Below, one piece after another: positions 35,947 through 44,380 of a DNA stretch of 64,000 nt. The stretch's first letter is position 1. The number at the start of each line of letters is the position of its first letter. This stretch comes from Eubacterium maltosivorans (lineage in GTDB: Bacteria > Bacillota > Clostridia > Eubacteriales > Eubacteriaceae): positions 3,584,349 to 3,648,348 of the forward strand of contig NZ_CP029487.1 of assembly GCF_002441855.2 (NCBI RefSeq), in the 5' to 3' direction. Made by a program: the position numbers and the translations under genes. The notes beneath the pieces are model-generated. The model saw only the letters and a list, made by a program, of their open reading frames with translations, did not search any database and was not told the origin of the DNA.

Positions 35947-35952
35947 AAGAAA

Positions 35953-36507
35953 ATGGGAAGCTTAGTATTTGTAACCGGCGGCGCCCGAAGCGGCAAAAGC
36001 AGTTTTGCGGAAAAGGCAGTCAAGGAAGTGGGTGGCAAGGTCGCCTATATTGCCACAGCCATTGCCTTTGACGATGGCATGAAGGACCGGATACGAAGAC
36101 ATCAGGAACAGCGTCCGTCGGAATGGGCGACTATCGAGCGCTACAAGGATTATGAAGCCATGGCTGATGATCCGGCCTTTCAGGAAGCCGACGTGATTCT
36201 GTTTGACTGCCTGACAGTTATGATCACCAACAACATGCTGGATTACGATGTGGATTATGACCACTGCGGTATGGACACCATCGCAGAGGTCGAAGATAAG
36301 ATTAGGGAACAGGTTAAGACCCTGCTTGAGGTGTGCAGGGACAAGCATTTGTTCATGGTCTCAAACGAAGTGGGGCTGGGGCTCGTGCCCTCCTATAAGC
36401 TCGGCAATTACTTCAGAGATATTTCCGGAAGAATGAACCAGTACGTGGCCTGCCGGGCCGATGAGGTCTATTTTACCGTCTCCGGTATCCCGATGAAATT
36501 GAAGTAA
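35953..36507 (+). CDS. cobU: Adenosylcobinamide kinase / guanylyltransferase
   Basis: Phosphorylates adenosylcobinamide and transfers GMP from GTP. 184 aa: P-loop VTGGARSGKSSFAEK, the guanylyl-accepting His in RRHQEQRPSEW (about residue 47), LFDCLTVMITNN and VSNEVGLGLVP. Last recognised gene of the riboswitch 2 operon. The next pathway enzyme, CobS, is not in the window. Confidence 0.92.
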   Translation: MGSLVFVTGGARSGKSSFAEKAVKEVGGKVAYIATAIAFDDGMKDRIRRHQEQRPSEWATIERYKDYEAMADDPAFQEADVILFDCLTVMITNNMLDYDVDYDHCGMDTIAEVEDKIREQVKTLLEVCRDKHLFMVSNEVGLGLVPSYKLGNYFRDISGRMNQYVACRADEVYFTVSGIPMKLK

Positions 36508-36534
36508 AAGACTCGTTTTTTTGCAATTCAGGAA

Positions 36535-36563
36535 TTGTAATAAAACCGGGAATGCGATATAAT
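36535..36563 (+). promoter_or_regulatory. Sigma-A promoter of the SEC-C gene
   Basis: TTGTAA, 17-base spacer, TATAAT, 35 bases before the start codon. Confidence 0.7.
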
Positions 36564-36597
36564 GTTTTGAGCAAAACAGGAACAGAAGGAGAAAACG

Positions 36598-37110
36598 ATG
36601 AGTTTATACGAAGAATGGAAAGAAGCTGCGTCAGTAGACCCTGAGGAGGATGAAAAAGCCTACAGAGAGCTGTGGAATGAATATCTGACAAAGGAAACAG
36701 CCTTTTACGAAGACATTCTGGGTAAAAAACAGGATGTGATCGATGGGACAATCAGCGAGCTGGCAGAAAAATACGACGTAACACCAATGATGATGGCAGG
36801 CTTTATGGATGGTATCAGCGAGAGCCTGAAATCGGGTCTGGATAACCTTGAAGAGCTGGAAGCCGATACCCAGGTACACCTGGAAATTGACTTTGAAAAG
36901 CTGTATTACAACATGGTGGGCGTGCCGGCTGAGTGGCTTTACGAGCTGCCACAGTGGGACGATATCCTGACAGCCCAGAAAAAACGGGAATTGATGAAAG
37001 CCTCCAAAGAGAGAAATACCGTTGTTAAAAAAGAAAAGATCGGACGTAATGAACCATGCCCATGCGGCAGCGGAAAAAAATATAAAAAATGCTGCGGCAG
37101 AAACGCCTGA
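36598..37110 (+). CDS. SEC-C motif protein
   Basis: 170 aa. The last ~22 residues are a SEC-C zinc motif ([20 protein letters not shown]), as at the SecA C-terminus; the rest is helical and acidic without a recognised domain. RBS AAGGAG. Probably binds Zn and perhaps SecB or ribosome-like partners; function unknown. Confidence 0.82.
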   Translation: MSLYEEWKEAASVDPEEDEKAYRELWNEYLTKETAFYEDILGKKQDVIDGTISELAEKYDVTPMMMAGFMDGISESLKSGLDNLEELEADTQVHLEIDFEKLYYNMVGVPAEWLYELPQWDDILTAQKKRELMKASKERNTVVKKEKIGRNEPCPCGSGKKYKKCCGRNA

Positions 37111-37117
37111 GCATAAG

Positions 37118-37156
37118 CCCCCGGGATGTAACGAGAAGTTACTCCTGGGGATTTTT
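37118..37156 (+). terminator. Terminator, GGGACGTAAC family copy 2
   Basis: CCCCGGGATGTAAC-GAGAA-GTTACTCCTGGGG followed by ATTTTT, just behind the SEC-C gene. The same stem motif occurs at 17335, 41461 and 51301. Confidence 0.85.
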
Positions 37157-37235
37157 AGTTTTTTGTATAAAATTTCCTAAATGTTGCTACTCCTTTTGTT
37201 CTTTTTATGGTATACTCCTTTTGGGGGTGCTAACA

Positions 37236-37880
37236 ATGACAATTAAGCGAAAAGGGAATATTACAAAGGAAAAGATACTCTATTATGCTAAAAAAGAGTT
37301 TTACCAAAATGGTTACAGCAAAACGCAGTTAAAATCAATTGCTGAACAGGCGGATCTCAGCCTTGGAAATCTAAACTATTATTTTAAAAAGAAAGACGAT
37401 CTCGTTAAGGAGATATACAACCAGTTTTTTACCGAAGTATACCAGTTTATTAAGGATAATCATATTTATGATGCATTAAAGCAGTATTGCTTTTTTCAGT
37501 TTGTTATTTATAATATTGTGCTTACCGATGAAAATAACAAACGGTTTTACTGTGAAATTATTCAAAACAAATCAAATTATCGCGTCATGCAGGAGCTGAT
37601 ACGTGAAAAGTATCATGATATTTTAGATTCACTTCAGCGTTCATTGTCTCCCCTGGAGTTTGAAATTATTATTTTGACAGAGTTTGGCGCCAGACGTGAA
37701 ATTTTTTTGAATTATTTTGATGGGCTTTTGCCAATGACAATCGATCAGTTGATTTATTATTTGATTAAAAACACCTGCAAAGAGCTTGACGTTCCCTTAG
37801 ACGTAGTTAATGATTTAATTGAGTGCTCACATGATTTTATAGAGAAAAAGGATATTACGCAGATAAAATTTCTGATTTAA
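37236..37880 (+). CDS. TetR/AcrR-family regulator
   Basis: 214 aa. Residues ~8-55 are the TetR HTH (ITKEKILYYAKKEFYQNGYS, IAEQADLSLGNLNYYFKKKDDL). The ligand domain is not recognisable. ATG 37236 follows GGGGGTG; an extended -10 (TGGTATACT, 37208-37216) gives a short leader. Encoded convergent to the URO-D/transporter unit, which it may control (inference). AT-rich relative to the cbi genes. Confidence 0.85.
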   Translation: MTIKRKGNITKEKILYYAKKEFYQNGYSKTQLKSIAEQADLSLGNLNYYFKKKDDLVKEIYNQFFTEVYQFIKDNHIYDALKQYCFFQFVIYNIVLTDENNKRFYCEIIQNKSNYRVMQELIREKYHDILDSLQRSLSPLEFEIIILTEFGARREIFLNYFDGLLPMTIDQLIYYLIKNTCKELDVPLDVVNDLIECSHDFIEKKDITQIKFLI

Positions 37881-37884
37881 AAAA

Positions 37885-37924
37885 TGCCTGCATGACTGCT
37901 GTGATGTTAGCGGTTATACAGGCA
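37885..37924 (-). terminator. Terminator of the URO-D operon (leftward)
   Basis: On the minus strand TGCCTG...CAGGCA followed by TTTTTT, between the small gene and the convergent TetR gene. Confidence 0.65.
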
Positions 37925-37937
37925 CCCTTTTGGTTAT

Positions 37938-38081
37938 TTACATTAACGACAGAAACAAAACAAATCCGGCGAGCAGTTCTTCTTTGGCCGTATCATCTGG
38001 TAAGAAATCAAGCATTGGCTTTAGAGCTTCTACGCCTTCAGGATATTTGGTATAATCAATTTCTTTTTTATTTTCATCCAT
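37938..38081 (-). CDS. 47-aa acidic small protein
   Basis: Minus-strand frame with an excellent RBS (AAGGAGA, 7 bases before ATG) starting 11 bases after the URO-D gene. Begins MDENKKEIDYTKYPEG and ends with a hydrophobic GFVLFLSLM tail. The segment PEGVEALKPMLDFLP and its strict spacing suggest a real partner peptide of the URO-D protein. Ends before the operon terminator. No family recognised. Confidence 0.7.
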   Translation of the reverse strand: MDENKKEIDYTKYPEGVEALKPMLDFLPDDTAKEELLAGFVLFLSLM

Positions 38082-38092
38082 TTTAATTCTCC

Positions 38093-39259
38093 TTATTGAT
38101 AATTATGAATAAATTCGCTGACAGCCAGTAGATTTTCCCGGTTACAGTCGCTCGGATGTGACGTGAACTTATCGGTGCAGAGGATTAAGCCGCCGTCCCG
38201 GCCCACTTCATCAATGACTCGTTTGGCGTAATCAATACATTCCTGCTTTGTACCTCTGGAAATCAGTGAGACAGGTAATCCGCCCCACAGGCATAAATCA
38301 GGCAGCCGTTTGCGCGTCTCAAAAATATCATCCATTTCTACATAGAAGCAAAAATGCCCTTTCGGAAGTTCCTGCAAGTATTCGGAAACATGCTTAAAGG
38401 AGCCTTCGCTTAAAATGAACATTGTGCCATCATTTTCGACAACCTTATCGGCCAGCTCTTTAAATTGCGGCCAAAAGAATTTTTCGAATTGTTTAGGGTT
38501 GATCATATTTTCGCTGAGCATGATCGTAAATACGGTAAAGGCACTTGATGGAGAGTCGGTATGCTTGATACTGTCGACAAGACCCTTAACAAAGGTATTG
38601 TGATAAACCTCATTGAAGGCCAGTACTTTTTCAGGTATTTTTCTGAGGTCGCGGGATAAGCCTTTCATACCCCTTAAGAAGTTGTACAGTGACTCGAAAG
38701 CAGGGTAGATGCGGGCACCGTTGACCGGGTCGAAAAGTGGAGGAACGCCGCATTCCTCGGCCAGCCGTTTATTTGTTTTCTGCATTGCCTGATCATAAGC
38801 AAGGAACTCGCCAAGTGTGTTTTGGATTGTCTGAAGCGGCATTTCACTTTTAAAATAGGTGTACTTTCTTGGGATAATGTTTTCCCACAGTGTCTTGAGA
38901 GGATTCTCTATAAAAGGGTCATAATCGTCTTCATGAAAGTGATTCTGTTCCTCCAGCATTAAGGTGTTGTTTCCATCGTTGATCTGGTACTCAAAATTTC
39001 CCAGGCTGCGAGTCATAATAAGGGGATTTCGATCTCCGATATCGAGCATTGCATCAAATTGATAGCGTTTTTGAAAATCAATATTAGCGTTTTCAATCTT
39101 TTGCTGATCTAAGAGCGCATCGCTTAGTGTGTATCCCAGATCATAATACCGCCAAAAAGCGTCATTCGTTACAAAAGGTACTCTTTTGGGTTTTCTTTCC
39201 ATCCGGACAGCATCGTCAAATAGTTTGATTCGTTCGTCTAAAGCTTTTTTTTGATCCAT
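38093..39259 (-). CDS. Uroporphyrinogen decarboxylase (URO-D) superfamily protein, divergent
   Basis: 388 aa, URO-D fold as in the corrinoid methyltransferases MtaA/MtbA/CmuA: late segments LPDLCLWGGLPVSLISRGTK, GGLILCTDKFTSHPSDCNREN. The place normally held by the Zn-binding H-x-C-G motif reads MFILSEGSF, so the usual metal ligands are missing. ATG 39259 has GGTGG 7 bases upstream; the longer frame to 39322 is unsupported. Sits between a DcuC-like transporter and a 47-aa gene. Likely handles a methylated or corrinoid-related small molecule; true haem UroD is unlikely. Confidence 0.78.
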   Translation of the reverse strand: MDQKKALDERIKLFDDAVRMERKPKRVPFVTNDAFWRYYDLGYTLSDALLDQQKIENANIDFQKRYQFDAMLDIGDRNPLIMTRSLGNFEYQINDGNNTLMLEEQNHFHEDDYDPFIENPLKTLWENIIPRKYTYFKSEMPLQTIQNTLGEFLAYDQAMQKTNKRLAEECGVPPLFDPVNGARIYPAFESLYNFLRGMKGLSRDLRKIPEKVLAFNEVYHNTFVKGLVDSIKHTDSPSSAFTVFTIMLSENMINPKQFEKFFWPQFKELADKVVENDGTMFILSEGSFKHVSEYLQELPKGHFCFYVEMDDIFETRKRLPDLCLWGGLPVSLISRGTKQECIDYAKRVIDEVGRDGGLILCTDKFTSHPSDCNRENLLAVSEFIHNYQ

Positions 39260-39378
39260 GTTTTCCACCTTCATTTTATATTTTATTTGAATTATACATT
39301 GATTTCCTAAAAAAATCAACACTTTTTAGGAAAAATATTTATTTTTCATATTTTTTAGTTCGTTGATCCGTTTTGAAA

Positions 39379-40752
39379 TTATTGCAGGATTGCTGCGATG
39401 ATGATATTTAAAAGATAAGCGCCTCCGACTGGGATGATATTTCTTTTAACCAGCGCGATAATATCTACATCCACCATGCTTGCTACGGTTAAAACGGCTG
39501 ACCCGATTGGTGAGAGCACCCGGCCATAGCCCATGGAAAGCTGTATGGGCAGCAGGGCAATTTCCGGCATAATATGATAAGTATTAATCAGATTTAAAAT
39601 GGAATCGGTAAAGGGTGCCATGCCAGCGTTGGGTGAGCCGGTAAAGATAATGATAAACATACCCAGCAGGCCGATGATGGCAAAAACAACCATTCCGTTT
39701 AGGGGTGTTTTTGAGATCAGCTCTGCCAATACGGTTAAACCGCCGATTTTTTGCAGCGCGCCGGCAAAGACAGAAGCTGCCGCTATCAATACAATCGTTA
39801 CAGTGTAGCCGTCCCCCATGCCTTCAAAAAAAGTTTTTGTTGCATCCATGGAGTGAATGACGCTGTGTGACCGGATTATTTCGATGGTAGTGCAGATGAA
39901 TAGAGAGATAAACACAGCAGCACAGACAGAGATCACAATGGATGAAACAACCAGTTTGCTAAAAATGATGATAAAGACAAGCGGAATCAGCGGAAAGAGT
40001 GCGTAAAACCTGGGAACGCCAATCTCGCTGGAAGGAATTTCAGCCGTTTCCTGCCGCTCAGCCAGATAGCCTGCTTTTTGATCCCATTTCCAGTTGACAA
40101 CAGCACACAGTACAGCGGATAAGAGTATTGGAAGGGTTGAAACAGGTATCTGAATGCGAATAAAATATTCGGCAGCCGTCATGCCTGAATGGATTTCGGA
40201 TAAACCGTAAATCGGCATGGGAGCGGCAGGACCAAGGTCCATGGCCCCGCCAAGTAAAATCGCCGCCGCTGCGGTAAGTTTACTGATACCGCAGGAGCGG
40301 AGGACCGGGAACAGGGTAATAATCAGTAAAACACTTAACCCTGTGTGAGATGGGATTGCAATTTCTAATAATGCGCCTAAAATAACAGTGCAGCCCACAA
40401 TAACATAAGGATTTTTGATTTTTTGAAGAGGCTTGGAGCAGAGGCTGGTGAGCATTTCGGTTGCATGGATATGGTTCATATATCTTGTAAAGCCCATTAA
40501 AGGCAGTAATATCATACCTAAGCCGATATACTGAGAGCAGAAATATGATTTCATGAATTCGAAGATATCTAAAAACCAGTTACCGACAGATTCCTCCCCC
40601 ATAATGCTTTGACCTGTGAGCAGTGACCAGAAAAAAAGAATGATAAACCCGAGAGCCAGTAAGCTCATGGGCGCATAAGCCTTTTTCATAATCATAAAAA
40701 TCAGCAGGCCAATTGCCACAAAAGTGAGTAATACTTGAATAAAGCCGATCAT
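39379..40752 (-). CDS. DcuC-like anaerobic C4-dicarboxylate transporter family protein
   Basis: 457 aa, about 12 hydrophobic segments. Motifs IEIAIPSHTGLSVLLI, GGAMDLGPAAPMPIYG and a C-terminal LSMGYGRVLSPIGSAVLTVA fit the DcuC/CitM-like ion transporter superfamily. RBS GAGG. Shares the leftward unit with the URO-D protein (57-base gap to the long frame, 119 to the chosen start), so it probably imports that enzyme's substrate. Divergent from HxlR. Confidence 0.75.
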   Translation of the reverse strand: MIGFIQVLLTFVAIGLLIFMIMKKAYAPMSLLALGFIILFFWSLLTGQSIMGEESVGNWFLDIFEFMKSYFCSQYIGLGMILLPLMGFTRYMNHIHATEMLTSLCSKPLQKIKNPYVIVGCTVILGALLEIAIPSHTGLSVLLIITLFPVLRSCGISKLTAAAAILLGGAMDLGPAAPMPIYGLSEIHSGMTAAEYFIRIQIPVSTLPILLSAVLCAVVNWKWDQKAGYLAERQETAEIPSSEIGVPRFYALFPLIPLVFIIIFSKLVVSSIVISVCAAVFISLFICTTIEIIRSHSVIHSMDATKTFFEGMGDGYTVTIVLIAAASVFAGALQKIGGLTVLAELISKTPLNGMVVFAIIGLLGMFIIIFTGSPNAGMAPFTDSILNLINTYHIMPEIALLPIQLSMGYGRVLSPIGSAVLTVASMVDVDIIALVKRNIIPVGGAYLLNIIIAAILQ

Positions 40753-40897
40753 TGTTTTCCTCGTTAAGAAATTATTTCAGCGCTGATCTATTTCTAATTT
40801 AACATGATGTAAAGGGTGCGTCAATCATGCAGTTTTTTATGAGTAAATAGAAAAAAACAAATAGACTAAGAAAAATAGGAGCATCGATTCAAAGTAT

Positions 40898-40926
40898 TTG
40901 CTAAAGGGTAGAAAATCGGATATACT
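40898..40926 (+). promoter_or_regulatory. Sigma-A promoter of the HxlR gene
   Basis: TTGCTA, 17-base spacer, TATACT, start site near 40933. Confidence 0.7.
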
Positions 40927-40957
40927 CTTTATTGTAAGCAGAAAAGGCGGAATGAAA

Positions 40958-41455
40958 ATGAGTGAAAAAGTTTTAGAAATTGAAAAGATTAATGAAAAAC
41001 TAACAGAGCGAAACGGCTTTATGGCGAATTGCCAGCGCTTGATTGATACTGAGGATGACGAAACGTTTTTATCGGTTTTTAGTACGATTCCGGATTTTCC
41101 AGTGGGCTACGCTTCGGCTGAAAAAGCCATGGCGTTGATCAGCGGTAAATGGAAATACACCATTCTTCGCCGTATTTTTATACGCCGCCGCATGCGTTAC
41201 TCCGAGTTGAAAAAATCACTGGAGGCCGACGGCATTACGGATAATATGCTTTCATCATCTTTAAAAGAGATGGTTCAGGCAGGGTTGCTCACCAAGACAA
41301 TCTATGCCGAGGTGCCGCCCAGAGTGGAGTATTCGATCACAGCAAAGGCGATTGAACTGTACAGGATTATTCTCAGGCTGGCAATGTGGTATATTACTTA
41401 TGAGAAAAAAGAGCTTCAGGAATTACTGGAGGCAGCTGAGACAAAAGACCTGTGA
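40958..41455 (+). CDS. HxlR-family transcriptional regulator
   Basis: 165 aa. Residues ~55-150 form the HxlR winged helix (ALISGKWKYTILRRIFIRRRMRYSELKK, ITDNMLSSSLKEM, VPPRVEYSITAKA). A ~50-residue N-terminal extension precedes it. ATG 40958 has AAAGGCGG 8 bases upstream. Divergent from the DcuC-like gene, convergent with korB; either may be its target. Confidence 0.85.
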   Translation: MSEKVLEIEKINEKLTERNGFMANCQRLIDTEDDETFLSVFSTIPDFPVGYASAEKAMALISGKWKYTILRRIFIRRRMRYSELKKSLEADGITDNMLSSSLKEMVQAGLLTKTIYAEVPPRVEYSITAKAIELYRIILRLAMWYITYEKKELQELLEAAETKDL

Positions 41456-41460
41456 TAAAA

Positions 41461-41500
41461 ACCCCCGGGACGTCGCTTTTCGTTACGTCCCGGGGGTTTT
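41461..41500. terminator. Bidirectional terminator, GGGACGTAAC family copy 3
   Basis: ACCCCCGGGACGT / ACGTCCCGGGGGT with TTTT on the right and AAAA on the left, between convergent HxlR and korB. Confidence 0.9.
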
Positions 41501-41504
41501 ATGA

Positions 41505-42350
41505 TCACACAAACGCGTTCATCAGCGCGGTGATACCTTCTAAATTTGTCTCTCTGTCTGCCAGCACGGGGCCGGTGGACAGTACAGGATGGGTTTCGGC
41601 AAAGGTGGGGCGGTTATTTTCATAGAAAACGCCGATGGGAATCCGGTCGCTTTGGCGCATTGCCAGCTCCAGGGCAGCCATGCGGTCGTCTGTGGGGTGG
41701 CTTACGTCCAAAATATCCACATGCTCTTTATAGTATTTAAAGGTATTGACCTTATTGAAGCTGACGCAGGGCTGGAGAATATCCAAAAGTGCGTAGCCCT
41801 TGTGACGGATGGCACGCTTCATCATTTCGGCCAGATGCTCTTTATTGCCGCTGAAGCTGCGTGCCACAAAGGTAGCGCCCGCGGTCAAGGCAATGGCCAG
41901 CGGATTAAAAGGAGTGTTCAGGTTGCATACTTTGTTGACACTGTGCTCGGTACAGGCGTCTGTGGTGGGGGAAATCTGCCCCTTGGTCAGACCGTAGATG
42001 CGGTTATCATGGACAAAGTGGGTGATATCCACATTGCGGCGGACAGCGTGGAGAAAGTGGTTGCCGCCCTCGCCGTAGGAGTCGCCGTCGCCAGTGTCGA
42101 TGATGATGGTCAGATCGTCATTGGCCATTTTTGCCGCCTGCGCTGCGGGGAGGGAGCGGCCGTGCAGCCCGCAGAAGGCATTGGCGTTCAGGTACTGTGG
42201 CGTCTTGGCGGCCTGTCCGATGCCGGCGGCCAGAAGCACCTGGTCATTGGGCAGCTCCAGGTCTTCCAGGACGCTTTTTAAGGTGTCAAGAATCATAAAG
42301 TTGCCGCAGCCGGGGCACCAGGCGGTTTCGTGCTTGATATAGGTACTCAT
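41505..42350 (-). CDS. korB: 2-oxoacid:ferredoxin oxidoreductase, beta subunit
   Basis: 281 aa TPP-binding subunit: WCPGCGNFMIL at the N-terminus, IDTGDGDSYGEGGNHFLHA with RRN, and DNRIYGLTKGQISPTT. Works with KorA (4-base overlap) in CoA-dependent oxidative decarboxylation of 2-oxoacids using ferredoxin. No separate delta (2x4Fe-4S) subunit is adjacent. 2-oxoglutarate is the family default; other 2-oxoacids are possible. Confidence 0.85.
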   Translation of the reverse strand: MSTYIKHETAWCPGCGNFMILDTLKSVLEDLELPNDQVLLAAGIGQAAKTPQYLNANAFCGLHGRSLPAAQAAKMANDDLTIIIDTGDGDSYGEGGNHFLHAVRRNVDITHFVHDNRIYGLTKGQISPTTDACTEHSVNKVCNLNTPFNPLAIALTAGATFVARSFSGNKEHLAEMMKRAIRHKGYALLDILQPCVSFNKVNTFKYYKEHVDILDVSHPTDDRMAALELAMRQSDRIPIGVFYENNRPTFAETHPVLSTGPVLADRETNLEGITALMNAFV

Positions 42351-44020
42351 TTGTTTTCTCCCTTCATGACAGCGTCGGCAATCTCCTCGCCGGAGAGCTG
42401 GCGTCCGTCGTATTTTAATACAGAAGCGTCACAGTGCAGAAGAGCCTTTTCACGGAGAAGGGCAGCCAACTGGCCAGTGGCGTTCTGTTCCACGTTGATG
42501 ATTGTTTCTGCCTGCTTTGCAAAGCCGCGCAGCACCTGAAGCGGCAGCGGGAAAACATCGCCGAAAACCAAGGCGCCATAGCTGCCGGGGCTCTTGACGT
42601 TGAGGATTTCCACGGCTTCCTTTAGCGGCCCCCACATGGAGCCAAAACCGATGAGCAGGGTCTTAAACTCCTTATCGCCCAGAAAATCAGGCTCTTTAAG
42701 CTCATAGCGCAGGGCGGCCATTTTACGTGCACGTTTTTCCACCATGGCGTCGCGCATTTCGGCGGATTCGGTGATGTAGCCCATTTCATCATGCTCGTCA
42801 CTGTCGGTGGTGACAATGGCCTTTGTTTTGCCAGGGATAAGCCGCGGCGAGATACCGCTTTCGGTGATCTGGTAGCGGCGGTAATCCTCGGGTGCGCCAG
42901 TCAGGGGAGAGCCTGCAGGCTCTATCTCCAGTGTGTTTATATCAAAGGGGAGGATGGTGGCTGTAGCATCGGCCAGGTACTGGTCGCTCAACAAAATCAC
43001 AGGCATCTGGTATTTTTCGGCCAGGTTAAAAGCACGTACGGTCTGGTAAAAGGCGTCCTCCTGGTTTTTGACGGCGATAACCATATGCGGAAAATCACCG
43101 GCGCCGGCGGCAATGGCGAAGCGCAGGTCGGCCTGCTCAGTGCGGGTTGGCAGCCCTGTGGCGGGGCCGGGACGCTGAATATCGCCGATGACCAGCGGGA
43201 TTTCGGCAATGCCGCAGAAGCCGACCGCTTCGGTCATTAGCGCGAAGCCGCCGCCTACGGAGGCAGTCATGGCGCGCGCGCCGGCGTAAGAAGCGCCGAT
43301 GGCCATGTTTACAGCTGCGATCTCATCCTCTGCCTGTTCCACCACCACGCCGGTGGTCGGACTGGTGTCGGCGAGATAGTTAAGAATGGAAGTAGAGGGA
43401 GACATGGGATAAGCCGAATAGAACCGGAGGCCTGCGGCCAGAGCGCCCAGTGAGATGGCGTCATTGCCGCTTAGCAGCAGGTAATCGCTGTAGCTTGAGG
43501 GAAGGTGCTGGTAGCGCGCTTCCATACTGTCGTAGCCGAACAGGAGCCCTTGTCGGTTCATTTCCAGAAAAGCGGGCTTGATGGAGGCCGCGAGTACGGC
43601 CTCGGCGGATTCCAGCGTTTCGCCAAAAAGCTTGAGCACTGCGCCCATGGCGATAACGCCGGCAACCTTTGGATTGCCCAGCTCGCCGGATTTTTTGCGC
43701 ATATCAATTTTTAATGCGTGGGGATGATCGGTTTTCAGGCCGATATCACAGAGAATAAAACCGCCGTCTGCCAGCTCGTCCTGGTGTCTGCGGATGGTCT
43801 CTTCATCCATGGCAATAATGCCATTTACTTTAAGGGAATGTGAGGTGATGGGCTCTGGGCCGAAGCGGACCAGAGTGAAATTGTGGCCGCCTCTTATACG
43901 GGACATGAAATCACGGGCCGAAAAGACGAAATAGCCGGACTTTTTCAGAACTTTTTCGAGCACAGCCACCATGGTGTCAATGCCGTCACCGGCTGCGCCG
44001 CCAACCAATAAATTATACAT
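42347..44020 (-). CDS. korA: 2-oxoacid:ferredoxin oxidoreductase, fused gamma-alpha subunit
   Basis: 557 aa. Residues ~1-180 are the gamma domain (VGGAAGDGIDTMVAVLEKVL, SRIRGGHN); ~195-557 the alpha pyrimidine-binding and C-terminal domains (LLSGNDAISLGALAAGLRFY, YPMSPSTSILNYLA, VGGGFALMTEAVGF). ATG 44020 has AAAGGA upstream; the longer frame to 44068 lacks support. Confidence 0.87.
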   Translation of the reverse strand: MYNLLVGGAAGDGIDTMVAVLEKVLKKSGYFVFSARDFMSRIRGGHNFTLVRFGPEPITSHSLKVNGIIAMDEETIRRHQDELADGGFILCDIGLKTDHPHALKIDMRKKSGELGNPKVAGVIAMGAVLKLFGETLESAEAVLAASIKPAFLEMNRQGLLFGYDSMEARYQHLPSSYSDYLLLSGNDAISLGALAAGLRFYSAYPMSPSTSILNYLADTSPTTGVVVEQAEDEIAAVNMAIGASYAGARAMTASVGGGFALMTEAVGFCGIAEIPLVIGDIQRPGPATGLPTRTEQADLRFAIAAGAGDFPHMVIAVKNQEDAFYQTVRAFNLAEKYQMPVILLSDQYLADATATILPFDINTLEIEPAGSPLTGAPEDYRRYQITESGISPRLIPGKTKAIVTTDSDEHDEMGYITESAEMRDAMVEKRARKMAALRYELKEPDFLGDKEFKTLLIGFGSMWGPLKEAVEILNVKSPGSYGALVFGDVFPLPLQVLRGFAKQAETIINVEQNATGQLAALLREKALLHCDASVLKYDGRQLSGEEIADAVMKGENK

Positions 44021-44076
44021 GAAAATTTTCCTTTCTGGATACTCATAGAATACGATACTTATACCCAAAAAAGAGA

Positions 44077-44110
44077 AAAGAAAAAGCCTGCAAAATTAAT
44101 CGCAGGCTTT
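44077..44110 (-). terminator. Leftward intrinsic terminator
   Basis: On the minus strand AAAGCCTGC-GATTAATTTT-GCAGGCTTT then TTTTCTTTT. It ends leftward transcription from the DMT gene before korA. Confidence 0.8.
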
Positions 44111-44166
44111 CAGATTGTCGACAAAGTCGTTCATGAGCTGAAAAGTAAAAGTCTGAAGCAATACAA

Positions 44167-44340
44167 ATGGAGAATTGAGAATGGAAAATGCCGGTGCGCT
44201 TTCACCGGGGGCTCAAGCGATTCAGATGGCGGCCTTTGGCCATGTCAAATCAAAATGCGTCAGCATTTTGCTCCTGTAATTCTCCATTCTCCATTCTGCA
44301 TTTTCCATTAAAAGCTTGCTTTTTAACGCTTTGTCTCTTG
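44167..44340. repeat. Modular hairpin repeat element R4
   Basis: GAGAATT-dialect arms (44167-44190 with 44277-44309). Inner hairpins: CCGGTG/CACCGG (44191-44207), ATGGC/GCCAT around 44226-44242, and CAAAATGC-GTCA-GCATTTTG (44251-44270). The right flank 44319-44339 is the inverse of R1 positions 3073-3093 with one mismatch in 21. Occupies most of the 360-base korA-DMT gap. Confidence 0.8.
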
Positions 44341-44380
44341 ATATTAAAGTTTATCTACAGTCTGAAAAACCTGTTGAGTA

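Noticed and set aside
37892-38086. 64-codon + strand frame
   Set aside because: Opposite the well-supported 47-aa gene and overlapping the leftward terminator; no RBS.
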